Source: Botryotinia globosa (taxonomy: Eukaryota; Ascomycota; Leotiomycetes; Helotiales; Sclerotiniaceae). From it: a DNA stretch of 64,000 bases. Each line of letters begins with the position of its first letter. Within the stretch, counting starts at the first letter, position 1. The notes below the pieces were generated by a model, which had not been told where the DNA came from, did not search any database, and was given only the letters and a program-made list of their open reading frames with translations. Both the position numbers and the translations under genes were made by a program. The DNA lies in the NCBI GenBank assembly GCA_014898425.1, contig RCSZ01000017.1, positions 682,001-746,000 of the forward strand, written 5' to 3'. Positions 32,666 to 44,350 of this stretch are shown here, one piece after another.

Positions 32666-35600
32666 GTTTGATTTATTCGGTAGTGGTATAACCCCGGGTT
32701 ATTTTCTCAGCCGGTGATACAAAGGACAAATAGTATCAGATTTCAATATGTTTTCCGATCAAAAGATGCTGTGGAATCAAAATGGGTACACAGAATATTA
32801 CTAACACGTCTATATAAGGCAGTTGGAAGTAACATTGCCCCTCGATTGACGGTGAGAAATTCGTAATCGTGGCACGCAAACATGTGAACAGAGCGGGGTG
32901 CTTAGTCGTGCATGCATTTGCAGAGGTGTGACTTTGTATGTGAATGAATGAATGGAGTTTTGATTTGCAATCAAGGTATCATATTTGAAGATTGAGGTGA
33001 CAGAACATCATCGGCGTCAGCGTCAACCATTGATGACTTTGTTTGGGTATAGGAAACTTCCTTCACCAAGGTTTCGGCGGGGTAATCTTGGACACATGAC
33101 GAGAAAGCAATTGTGAAATCAGAGATGAGTATGGTTTTTGCCATCAATTAGATTAGAGATAGAAAGTAACTGAACATCAGCATGACCGCCATCAAGATGT
33201 TTGATGATAGTGAGCTCACTCAAAATTGCGATGACACTTTCGCAAAAGAGGTTTAGAACTTCATAGACTTGACAGACTTGACAGACTTGACAGACTTCAA
33301 GTGTTGACGGTTAGATCACCTGGTAGATGGCTAAAATGGCATCTATATTGATGTCGTCGATCATTTTCTTCAGGATTCAATCACTATGTAATAAGGGTTA
33401 GGAATTAGGCTATCGGTCGCTAAAACTTTAGTGTCTACTCACGCACTAAAGTCACTAATACTCACGCCACCTCAACTTCTACCGTGGACCCGTGGACATC
33501 CCCGCCATCCCAACAAGATTTTATTCAGCCTCCTTTACCATCCTCCGTCACCACCTGGGCACCCTCAACAATGCAATATATACCTAAGTATCCTCATGAA
33601 TCATGATACACAAGTTACAACATATGTCATGAATACTTCGTACAAAGGTTACAAATATTATCGTGACACACTTTACATAACGGAATACTTCCGCTTTCAG
33701 TAAATCGTTAAAACTGGGTAGGTACTGGCACATTATCGGATATTTGTATCCTCGTATCATCGCCGTACTCTGTACAAAACGAGAAATAAACCCCCATGAA
33801 GCCAATGGCAGGTTCAGCTGACGATCGGCCTTCCGAAATCGATATGGTGCTACCGATACAATGGTCCAAAGGAATGAAAGCCTGGTAAATCATCCTTCGC
33901 CAGGGAGCAAACGGTGAGATGCGGGTTATGCAAGTGGTTTTTATGGATTGTCACCCTTGGCTAGTCGAATGAATGCAAGCCCTAGTTACAATTTATGGAA
34001 AATAGTCTCCGAATGCAGAAGTGCCAACAAGAAGTTTAAGCGGAATTACACAAGTACTCCTGTACAGTGTAACATGCTTTGTTGTGCCTCAATCGTACAT
34101 CGGCTAAAGCATCCCGAAGTAGATCACCCTGGAACTCTGACAGGTACAATTTTATTTCAGAGTTGACTTCCAGGTGGGTATCGTTGGAGACGAGTATACA
34201 GAATACTCCGAAGATTCATTACGATCCGGAAACACGTCAATGAATTCGGGGACTTGATGAGTCCCTGTCAGTGCAAATCTCCCTTTGCTAGTTTCCACAA
34301 TTCCCGAAGTGCATCCAGCCGAATTCCAACACTCATTTCTCGATTGGGTATTGTTGAAGTCATACAATACTGTTCGGAATGGCACCGTCGTGGCCCACAA
34401 GGTGGATCTCATAAGGATGAGCATGTTCATGGCTCAAATTTGGGCTCAACCGCAGAGAAGCCGTTAGAGAAGAGTGGATTGATTTTGACAACACCAATAG
34501 GAAATTTTGGTATTTCCTGAAACTTCAATTAGAGTTTGAGATATCATCATTATCATTCAAACATGACCTCATTTGTCTCTGAATAGCTTCAACGTTCCAC
34601 TGTTCTCGAAAGCTTGTGTGCCGTTGAACTCAAATATCGCCTAATTACGCAATACGGTCGTTAAAAACGATGCAACATATCGTTTTGGTCAAGATCTCTT
34701 GCTATTATATTTCGAATGTTCGCAGAAATGTTCGTAGAAATCGACATTGAGTTTTTCCATCTTCGAACAAAAATCTAGCTGTAATTTCGGCTCAAGAACC
34801 TCAGCTGCAGCTAAGATTTATGCACGTGGGCGTTTTTACATCTAACACTACATTTTCCAATCCACCTATTAAAGATTATTCATTATGTTCCGATTGCGGG
34901 ACTTCTCACTAAACAAGTAGTTTCTCCATACGCAATGTGATTGATTCTGCACCTGTCGAAGTAACACTGCATCATGCAAGACCAATCTAAGCCCCTGTTT
35001 ACCCTGTTCGCTAGAAATCTTCAATGCCACAACTTACAAAGTCACTCGATACTCCACATCTCGTACGACCTCAGATGATATGGTCAATCTTCAGAAAAAA
35101 TCCATTCGTTCCTCATTTTCTGGAACCAACTTTCGGCAGTTCAGTTACGGCGTGACACGATATGATCATGCTTACCGAAAGGAGATTCTTGATCATCGAA
35201 ACACGATCACTCAACGGGCCGATCCTTCATACAGGCTGTTGGCTATTCTTACCTAGGTACCTATTGTTGCATCACTTACTCTGTACGTAGGTACTCAAGC
35301 ACTTCTCCATCAAAATCACTCTCGGTGAACCATGCGAGGTTCCCTGAAGTGGTCAAATCTGGAATCAACTGCAGATACCTTCGCCTCTTGCTTGCGTTTG
35401 TTTCGCACATGTGTAATTTCAGAGAAATTTAAGCATGCATTTGTTGTTTTTGCAGTGCTTCAAACCGGGATGCCAGAAACTGCAGCTCACGTTGTACGAA
35501 TGTAAAATGTGACAAAATACCTCAACACTCTCTTATCTCTCACTGCAATTCAATCCGCTACTCAGCAAACATGAAGCTCGACGCGAACAGATAGCCTCGC

Positions 35601-36500
35601 TCGTGGAAAGTAGGCTAGCGGCGAATAGATATATTCCCGCGCGCGAATGAACTTCCCGATTCGCAATCTACCCTACACTCCCATGCTCTCCGACTCCCCG
35701 AACCCTTCTTTTCTGGCTCCTTCTCGACTGGGAGGAGGTACACTTACGAGAACTGTCATATTTGCCATTGAGCGATGTACCGTTACTTCACATGTGTACC
35801 ATGGGAACGTCGACTCGGAAGGTTTATGTAAGAATTTCCCCGTCGCAGCTAAGAAAGTTAATCTAAAAAGGAGGTTCGTTATGCACAACATTGTGTGGAA
35901 GAATCATCTATTACATCCGGATTTGTGGCATGGATGTAGAGGAACTCGATTTGAGAGGCTGTGAGTACAGAGAGAGACAGGTAACTTTAGATTTAGGTTA
36001 CTCCCGCGGTGGGGCGGTGAGATCCTACAACACTTGTTTTCAATCCTTCCCGAGTACACCAAATGATTTCGACTGAATAATCGAGTCGAGACAAGTTACA
36101 AGACATATACTGGCACAGGATAACAGAGCGAGTATATATCCGTTTTCCTCATCGGGTAGATATTCCATCTGTACCGAATGCTCCAAGTATGTCTCTCCAG
36201 CACTGCACGTACGAATCTTGAAGTCTTGTCTGCAGATCTTTGATTCACTCAACGACACCTCTTCCTCTTCGGTATATTGACATGTCGAACATGTACTCCT
36301 TTCGTACGACCATAGTTCCCTGATTGTCTGCTGCTCGCTCGCACACCTAATCCAATCAAATAATATGTGCGGTCCGCTCCGTAAAATTTCCCTTTATGCC
36401 TCGTTCCGCCAGGGCCACCCACCCAACCAACCAGTTCCTAAACGAGTGTCACACTACTTCCAACCCGTCAGACGTAGATATACCACATCAACCAGGTACG
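32666..36500. other. Gene-poor intergenic DNA
   Basis: About 3.8 kb with no gene I can support. Features seen: a 9-nt tandem repeat at 33265-33300, and two open frames with slight coding flavour (34152-34430 minus, 92 codons, real ATG; 35647-35964 plus, 105 codons, real ATG) that match no family known to me and have no visible splice partners. The DNA has normal composition, so it is not obviously RIP-affected. Confidence 0.45.
33265..33300. repeat. 9-nt tandem repeat (AGACTTGAC)
   Basis: Four consecutive units, the last imperfect. Confidence 0.85.
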
Positions 36501-36576
36501 GATACAATCGGTTATGAGCGCTCAATATGATGGATAATTTTCCGGGCGGGGAAGGGGTTATTATTACTTGACCCTT

Positions 36577-36616
36577 TGGCAGTGTTTGCAGTGTTTGCAG
36601 TGCTTGCAGTGCTTGA
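36577..36616. repeat. 10-nt minisatellite (GTGTTTGCA / GTGCTTGCA)
   Basis: Four near-identical units of about 10 nt, with a T/C variant. Confidence 0.75.
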
Positions 36617-37059
36617 TATTCGTGTGAGTGAGGGAAGTGAAAGGAAAGGAGAATTGGAGAGATTTGTTGTGTGTGATGCTATGTATACGAGTATCCGAGT
36701 ATTCATCCTATACACATGGATTCATATGGCGATTCTAGAGAAGCTCATTTCGTGTGTGTGTGTGTGTTTCGTTCGTGACTCGAATATCTAGCATTGAGAT
36801 TCTCCCTACTATCTCTATCCGTATTACCACTCTACTCTACTCATACTCTACACCAAACAAATTTCCATCGGCCGCTCCAATTATATCTCCATCTTCATCC
36901 CTCTCAATCTCTCTCAATCTCTCTCAATCTCCCTCTCCATAAAACCACCTCAGATTCTCACATCCCAGCACCGCAGGATAGTCTTCTATGCATCGTATCA
37001 GTTAAAAATACAAAATCAAGACTCATCAGGAGGAGATGTATCAGAAGGAGGACGAAGTA

Positions 37060-37320
37060 GAGCAATGAAGCAGAGGAGAGCAGAGGAGAGCAGAGGATAG
37101 CAGATGGAGAGCAGAGAGAGAGTGAAGAGCATAGGGAGATATGAGGGAGAGAGAATAGTAGGAGTGATGAGGAGCGAGGAGGGATGTAGCGATTAGCTAG
37201 GAGAGAGGGACGATTTAGCGATGGAGCTAGGAGGAGGGAGCGATGAGCGATGGAGCGAGTTATGCGAGGAGCGAGAGCGAGGAGAGAGAGAGGAGGATGT
37301 ATCGAGGTAGCTAGGTATTA
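37060..37320. repeat. Polypurine tract (GA-rich)
   Basis: About 260 bp almost free of C on the + strand, built from GAGAGCAGAG-type units. It is followed within about 120 bp by a long pyrimidine tract on the same strand. Confidence 0.7.
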
Positions 37321-38086
37321 TTATGATTATCGATGATAGGGATTATTATCTAGGTATTATTTAGTTATATTTATTATATTTATTATTATTATTATGTATC
37401 TATTTATTGATCTAGTTATCTTTTATCTATTTATTGTATCCATCTATTCATCTATCCATCCATCCATCCATTCATTACATTCTCCTTCTGCCTACTACCT
37501 ACTACACAACCCCCCATAAATAGAAACTCCTAAACCTCCAACCCTCCAACCTCCAACCCTCCAACCTCCAACCCCCAATCCCCAACCCAACCCACCCCTA
37601 CCCCGCAAACCCACCAACGAAGTGGAGAATTCTCCACACGTGATGATTCCTTCATTCATTCATTCGCTGCCCGACTTACATTTCCTCTGTTCTTATTCTT
37701 TTTCATGTACCTCGTTATCCTTTGCTTTAATATTCAAGTATAATTATTTGATCTCCATTTCCATCTACATTTCCATCTACATTTCCATCTACATTTCCAT
37801 CTACATTTCCATTTCCATTTCCATCTCCATTTCCATCTTTCCACTCAACCCAATCAACTCCATGCCAGCCATCTATCGACTTATTTCTCGCTTACTTATT
37901 CACACCTATTCACACCTATTCACACCTATTTACACCTATTCACATCTATTCACATCTATTCACCTATTCACACCTATTTATATATATATATATATAAATA
38001 GACTATAGTAAACAAACCCAGTTTAATAAATATATAACTAGATAGATATCTAATCAATTAATACATCATATCTACCTACCTACCTC

Positions 38087-38219
38087 CCCTCCCTCTCCCT
38101 CTCCCTCTCCCTCTCCCTCTCCCTCTCCCTCTCCCTCTCCCTCTCCCTCTCCCTCTCCCTCTCCCTCTCCCTCTCCCTCTCCCTCTCCCTCTCCCTCTCC
38201 CTCTCCCTCTCCCTCTCCC
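38087..38219. repeat. Hexanucleotide array (CTCTCC)n, ~21 copies
   Basis: An uninterrupted hexamer array of about 130 bp. The minus strand is (GGGAGA)n, which has evenly spaced G-triplets and so is able in principle to form G-quadruplexes, as well as purine triplexes. Confidence 0.95.
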
Positions 38220-38242
38220 CTCATCCCTATTTCCTCAACCCA

Positions 38243-38337
38243 ACTACACTTCTACACTTCTACACTTCTACACTTCTACACTTCTACACTTCTACACTTC
38301 TACACTTCTACACTTCTACACTTCTACACTTCTACAC
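38243..38337. repeat. 8-nt tandem array (ACTTCTAC)n
   Basis: About eleven near-perfect copies, separated from the hexamer array by only some 25 bp. Confidence 0.92.
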
Positions 38338-38340
38338 AAC

Positions 38341-40062
38341 ATCACATCACATAGTATAGAATATATATAACATGTTGGAAGTTGTGGCACGTGCTCTAAG
38401 CTACTGTGCATATATCACTTCCACTTCGTAGTTAGATTTTACCTTGGTACAATTAATCTACATAGTCAATAACACATGCATTCCACTGGCCTGCTCCTTC
38501 ATTGTGAACATAACATAATATAATACAACACAATATAATAAATCCATCCCATCCATTCCATTCCAATCCAATCTGGACCCCATCCAATCCACAAAGGAAC
38601 TGTAAACCCCACAATACACACACACATATACACATACACACCAAATACCGAGATAATTGCCCTTATTGATAAAGATCACATAATTAAATCCATACTTTAT
38701 TTCCGTGTTTGTATTTGTTTGTACGTATTTGTATTGGTATCTACGAGTATATCTGTATTGATATTCAAAGCTAATCAGGCAATCCAATCCAATCAAACTA
38801 CCTCCTGGTCTTCCGTGTCTATATCTCCACACCTCCTCCACTCGACTCCATTTCATGTCCACCTCTCACAACATCATGACATCAAGACACCAAAGACCAA
38901 ATATCAAATACTCAAACATCAAATTCCATGAATTCCATGAATTCCATGAAATAATCATTCGCCAACCAATTCCAAAATCCAATCCATAATCCAATCCGAT
39001 CCAATCCGATCCATAGATCCAAAATGCATCCATCCGCATTATCCCATCCATGGAAGTTTCTTCCACCCATCCCACCCACCAGAATCGGTCCAATTCCATT
39101 CCATTCCATTCCATCCGATCCCATCCAAACCATTCCATACCATTCCTTCCATATCCTTCATCCCACCAGACCGGAGAATGTTTTTCCCAAATAGAGATGA
39201 CAGAGAAAGATACGACATGAGCCACCCAAAATTTTAACCAGTTCGAGTGAAGATGATTTTCTTCAACTCTACATTCCTCAACCTAAAAATGCCAAAATTC
39301 TGACCGCCCACAAGATCGACATAACAATATCGATTGAAAAGGAATAAAACTATAATGCGATGCCATGCCATGCAATACCAATGCCATGCGATAATAAACT
39401 CCAAAAGACATAATGTGCCAATATCAAACGTATGTATGACAGGCCAATGAGAAACAAGAACCCGAGAAATATGTTCGCGAATAAAAAGTGTCGAGATCAC
39501 CGACGTGGTATCCCGAATTGTAAGTAGCCGATGTAGATCAGGGTATGTGTGTGTGTGTGTGTGTGGATACCTAGTCACAAAGGTGACATATGTAATCAAT
39601 CACACAGGATTGTATAACGCAATCCAACCCCATTCCGAAGTTATGCCTCGTATGGATAAAGTTGCAGAAATTCATGACGCGCGTCATAAAATAACTGGAT
39701 GAACACTCGTGATGTGATGATGATCGACAAAGCAAGCCTTGACGTCAGGTACGAAAATCATGGGACATGAGGCGCTAAGAAATTATCGACCCGAATAATT
39801 TCGGTCCGCATCTGCAGGTTTTTTGTCCATGCCGGAGTTCCCTTTGTGGAATATAGGCTGTTGGATCATCCTAGATGTGATGCGAGATCCATGCCTTTAT
39901 CAGTGCCACTGTCGCACAACATGTAGATTCTAGACTTCGTAGAACCTTGACCGGAGGTATCTCCGTAGCCATGTTGCGGTGAACCAATTTGGATTTGGTT
40001 CCATGAAGATGAGTAATTGATCATATTCTTGTGATTAGGGCGAGGAGCATAATGACGAAAAT
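38341..40062. other. Intergenic, 3' side of the Zn2Cys6 regulator
   Basis: About 1.7 kb. It contains ATTCC-type pentamer runs (about 39087-39135), repeats of GAATTCCAT (38928-38950) and a GT microsatellite (39546-39564). The minus-strand open frames over 38453-39225 are products of these repeats. Confidence 0.5.
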
Positions 40063-42224
40063 TCAAGTAGCCAAAAAATCCATGCCCATTTCATGCGCCA
40101 AACTTTGCCAATCCCAACTTCTCTCATCTTGAGCATCCATCAATCTCCAAACTTCTTCAAGTACCTTCAAGGCAGCATCTGAATTTCGGAATTCCATATA
40201 GGCTTTCACTACACTAATGGCTTTCCTGATAGGTTCTCGCTGCCTTTCCTCAAAAGCAGCGCAACCAATGATAAAAGCTGGGGCCAGGACGAGAGTTTGA
40301 GCTGGATCACGAGGTGGTACTTGCTCAAGTAAAGCAATTCCACCGTCAACAGCTTGTGTAATTCTGGGATCAGGCTTCCAAAATGTAGTCTTGGGAGGAT
40401 AAATAGTTCTCCATAAATAAACCCACATCATTTGTTTGTAGAGTAAACCCGCAAGATCTCTGGAATCTCCAGCTGGCCACGCGGGGGTCCAATCCCGAAT
40501 TCCTGCATCGATTTCGGCGGCTCTGTAAAGAGCATTGTAGTTTACCACAGGGTCAATGTGATTCTGCATATTTTCACGAATGGTGTTGCGAATATTCGTG
40601 ATTTTAGACATGTAGAGAAAAAGACCGTCATTGACACCTAGGAGGCGGACGGCATCAGGTTCAATGATATTGGATGGAAGATTCCAATCATCAGATACAG
40701 TGCCCAAGCGGCTCCGTTCTGGCATTGTGTTTGGGAGAGAGATTATCTCGTCGAGAATGATGTGAAATTGGAAGAATTCCTCAATAAAATTCGAGAAAGG
40801 CCCTTCCTTGAGTGGAGCGGATTTGATCATGTTTTGATAGGTGTTGAGATGGAGGCGGTGTTGCCCGCTTGGATTTGGGTCTGCGAGGGTTTGGAGAACG
40901 AGACATAACATTTGACCGAGGCATGCGGAGACGACTGTGGTGTCGTGTTCATCTCTGATCTGGGTATTTACATCAATACTCAAAATCTCCTTGATAGCTT
41001 CCGAGTGATGATATTGAGATCTTTCCTCTAAAGATTCTTTGTTGATATCGGGGTGTTGCTGAAGTAATTTTTGTCCGTATTCCGAATCGTAATCAATGTG
41101 TTTACTCGAAAGTGCAAGAATTGAATGCATGAGACCAGCATGTTGCACAGCCATTGGCAGTAATTGATCCTTGAAAGCATTTTTGTCTGCCCCTTCGACG
41201 GTGAAAATATGACTTAATCTGTAGATATAATGTTCGAAAAAGACTTTGTCGCCAGATGTTTCCACTCCATGGATGACTGGCTGAAGTGTGATATTGGGCA
41301 AGCTAATTCTTCGCAGACGGGCTGTCGATTTAATCAGTACTTCCGTTTTTGATTGCTGGCATTTCCACAAGGTCGTACCTTCTTCCGCCTTTTCCTTTCC
41401 ACTCTTCCAGACTTGTCGTTCTGGGTACCCTTCACAGACGACGGCATTCTTTTCGCAATTCAGACCTGCATAACGAAAAATGATTAGTATTATTTTCGAA
41501 CAAGAAACTACAGCACCATGCGAATGATTCACGACGTACACCTAGGTTTCGCTTCGTCACACTTCTTCTTTCTTCTCCTGCATGTTACACAGCCAGTCTT
41601 TGATCTTCCTTTGGTAACCTTGTGCGACGGTTCGACAGTTTGTACAGGATTCTTACGCGGGCGGCCTCTAGGTCGTTTCGGCTGTGTAGGCGAGGGTAAC
41701 GACGAAGATGTGCGGGGAGCGACGGATTCAAGGATCGAATCTTCCTCCAAAGGTTCCAATTTGGGTTCCAACAACATGTCGACGTCTTGATCGTGATCAT
41801 GGTCATGTGTGTGTTCACCATCCCAACTACCTTCAACCGACCCATCGTGTTCGTGCCCATCCTCTATTTCGTCCTCGACAAATCCTCCTGAACTCCACGG
41901 ATCACCACATGATGAACCTGCCGAAGTAATGACGGTGATTGCGGAAGAATTCGAACCATCTGAGCCATCCATACTTCCGGCTCTCATATCAATTCTCCCA
42001 AATTTGTAATGTTGAAAATTGATGGAATAATCCGCACACGCTTCGTCAATTCGAACTCGTCGACGGGTTGGTGCACGTATAACTCTTGGTTGCCTGGGAC
42101 TATATCGCACGCCTTGTGTTTGTCGTATAATTTCTTCGACGTCGTCTCGATCTGGGCTAGTTGAATTATCTGACCATTCGAAGATCGCCTCCTCTGATGA
42201 CACAGGTGTAAGTTGCATGTCCAT
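40063..42224 (-). CDS. Zn(II)2Cys6 transcription factor with AT-hook and fungal-specific C-terminal domain
   Basis: Two exons, 41541-side end at 41540 to 42224 and 40063-41465, with a 74-nt intron (GTACGT...GCAG) that splits the fourth zinc Cys codon; 695 residues. The cluster is C-x2-C-x6-C-x6-C-x2-C-x6-C (Cys212, 215, 222, 229, 232, 239), preceded by an AT-hook, R-P-R-G-R-P-R-K (184-191). The C-terminal 400 residues resemble the Fungal_trans_2 regulatory domain (H-A-G-L-M-H-S-I-L-A-L-S). The N-terminus is acidic with a His/Asp run (H-T-H-D-H-D-H-D). A nuclear regulator; the target is unknown. The C6 motif R-S-K-T-G-C-V-T-C-R-R-R-K-K-K-C-D-E is shared by several developmental regulators (PRO1-type is one candidate, unproven). 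ATG 42224 has good context; no upstream in-frame ATG precedes a stop, but an upstream exon is possible. Confidence 0.85.
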
Positions 42225-42461
42225 ATCCACCTTTCCTACCGATGAAGCTCCGACCAAAGACAGTGATGAATGTCAATTTATTTTTGGCATTCATCAAAAT
42301 ATCCAAGGAAAGGACTCTCGTATATTCAAGACAAAATTAAAATCAAAGTAACATTCGACGATGGATGCTTGGGTTGTATGAAAATAGAAGGATGAATAAG
42401 TCGAGAGGAATTTATGTAGTAACAAATAGGTATGTATGATGAATGTAGGATTCTTCTTATG

Positions 42462-42494
<33 letters not shown>

Positions 42495-44350
42495 TTCTTC
42501 TTCTGCTGCTGGGGACGATGTGAGTAGAAGTATGAAGGATGAAAGTGTAACAAAGTAATTTTTTGATGATAATAAAAATCGAGGTATGGATAGATAGGTC
42601 GGTAGGTAGGTAGGTATAAATAAATAAGGATGATTGAGGTGAGTCGAAGATGTTGGATGTGGTCGTGAGTGTCGTGGTGATGATGATGAGGGCAAGGCAA
42701 GGCAAGGAAGGTATAAGAGAAGCTTTGACTTTTGGACGGGAAATCAAAAAGTATTATCGAGTATTCAAGAGAGCGAGGAGGTTCACGATTAGTATATTAC
42801 TGGCCACGCCAATGCACCACCACTCTCTTCTTCTTTGCCGATTAAATGGAATGGGAATGATGTTCGAGTTTCGGGGTAAAGAGTCAAGAGTCAAGAGTCA
42901 AGAATCGATTTGGCGGGTCTATTATCAAGGATAATTAATAATGAGAGACGGGGGAGGGGGGGTATTTTGAATTGCGACGGAAGAAACGAAGATGATTGTG
43001 AAGGGGAGGGAAGAGAGGGTAAGGAAGGAGGGAAGGAGGGAAGGAGGGAAGAGAGGGTAAGGAAGGAGGGAAGGAGGGAAGGGAGGGTAAGGAAGAAGGA
43101 GAGAAGGGAAGGGAGGGCAAGGAAGAAAGAGAAAAGGGAGGGCAAGGAAGAAAGAAGGGTTAGAGGATCAAGGGTAAAGGGTAAAGGATAAAGAATAAAG
43201 AATAAGGATAAAGCATAAAGGGTAAATAGCAACGAGAAGAGGGAAGGATGTTGATGTCGGGATGTTAAGATGGTGAAGGGGTAGTGGTAGTAGTAGGTGT
43301 GGATGTGGATGCGGATGTGGACATGATGGATATAGATGTGGTATGGATGTGGTATGGATTGGATGTGGTATAGATGTGGTATGGATGTGGTATGGATGTG
43401 GTATGGATTGGATGTGGTATGGATATGATATGATATGATATGATATGGATCTGGGTGTACGGGAGATGGACGTGCACAAATTGAAATCTGAACAAGGGGC
43501 CCTTACTTGGATACTCTACTCCGTATAATCTTCGAATTGAAATTCAATTCAAGTCCGTTTCGTTTCGTTTCGTTTCGTTTCGTTCCAAATTTCCAATGAA
43601 CCCAAAGCCAAGTCAAGTGGTAGGTGAGTGAGTGGAGTCTTGGTATGAGAGGAGGACTCAGAGGAGTGATTTCCGTATGGATGGATACCTGTATACTTTG
43701 GTATGGATGTGCGTATGTAGGTAGGTAGTATGTATGTATGTAGTATGTATGTATGTAGGTCGTATGTAGGTATGTAGGTAATAAGTATGTAGGTAATAAG
43801 TATGCATGTATGTCTGGATGGTGGTTGGTATCTGGTCAATGATGATATCCCCAAAGTAGCTTTTCCGCCTGTGATTCCTCACAGCACTCACGTCGTCGTC
43901 TTCAACGGACGATGAAGACTGAGGATCGTATGGAAAATAAAAAGACAAACGGGTTGAGAGTATCCCATCGATGGAGAGAGAGAAACCTGGAACTATTTCT
44001 TCCCCTCTTTATGGTACGACGTAGTACCGTAACACAATTCCCCAAAAGTTGGGGAAATGAGAAGAGAAAATGAGTAAAAAGATGTTTCGTGGGTGGTACA
44101 ATGGATCATATGAAATGCTACATGTACGAGCGTGTGGATGGATTATGTGTATGGATCGGGATCGGGATGTATGTTATGTTATGTAGCTGTCTGTGTACAA
44201 GAGGAGTGAACACTGAACACAGAGACAAGAAAAGATCGATAGATGTATACGAATATGTATTTATTAATGTGGAATCAGCCAAGGAAGAAGAGACCAAGAT
44301 CCGGAAACGAAGGACCACCACCCCCAGAATTGGGATTTGCAGTTGAATAC
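42225..44350 (-). promoter_or_regulatory. Probable long leader/promoter of the Zn2Cys6 gene
   Basis: About 2.1 kb that is pyrimidine-rich on the minus (gene-sense) strand: (CTT)n at 42461-42503 on the plus strand, a GGAAGGAGGG purine array at 42945-43150, GGTATGGATGT units at 43330-43430 and TATGTATGTAGG units at 43690-43815. CT-rich sense-strand tracts are typical of fungal promoters and long 5' leaders of regulators. No coding region; open frames arise from the repeats. Confidence 0.45.

Larger units (their letters stand above)
37480..38340. repeat. Polypyrimidine and minisatellite tract
   Basis: Successive low-complexity arrays, all C/T/A-rich: CCTCCAACC units (37530-37575), the 12-mer CCATCTACATTT (37755-37835), ACCTATTCAC units (37900-37975), the CTCTCC hexamer array and an 8-mer array. 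Open frames across this stretch only reflect the repeats. Confidence 0.8.

Noticed and set aside
37622..38008. 128-codon frame rich in I-S-I-Y-I
   Set aside because: A translation of the CCATCTACATTT minisatellite, not a protein.
42294..42747. Three overlapping minus-strand frames with poly-Glu, poly-Lys or poly-Arg
   Set aside because: All three frames are open over the same (CTT)n repeat, the mark of a microsatellite, not coding sequence.
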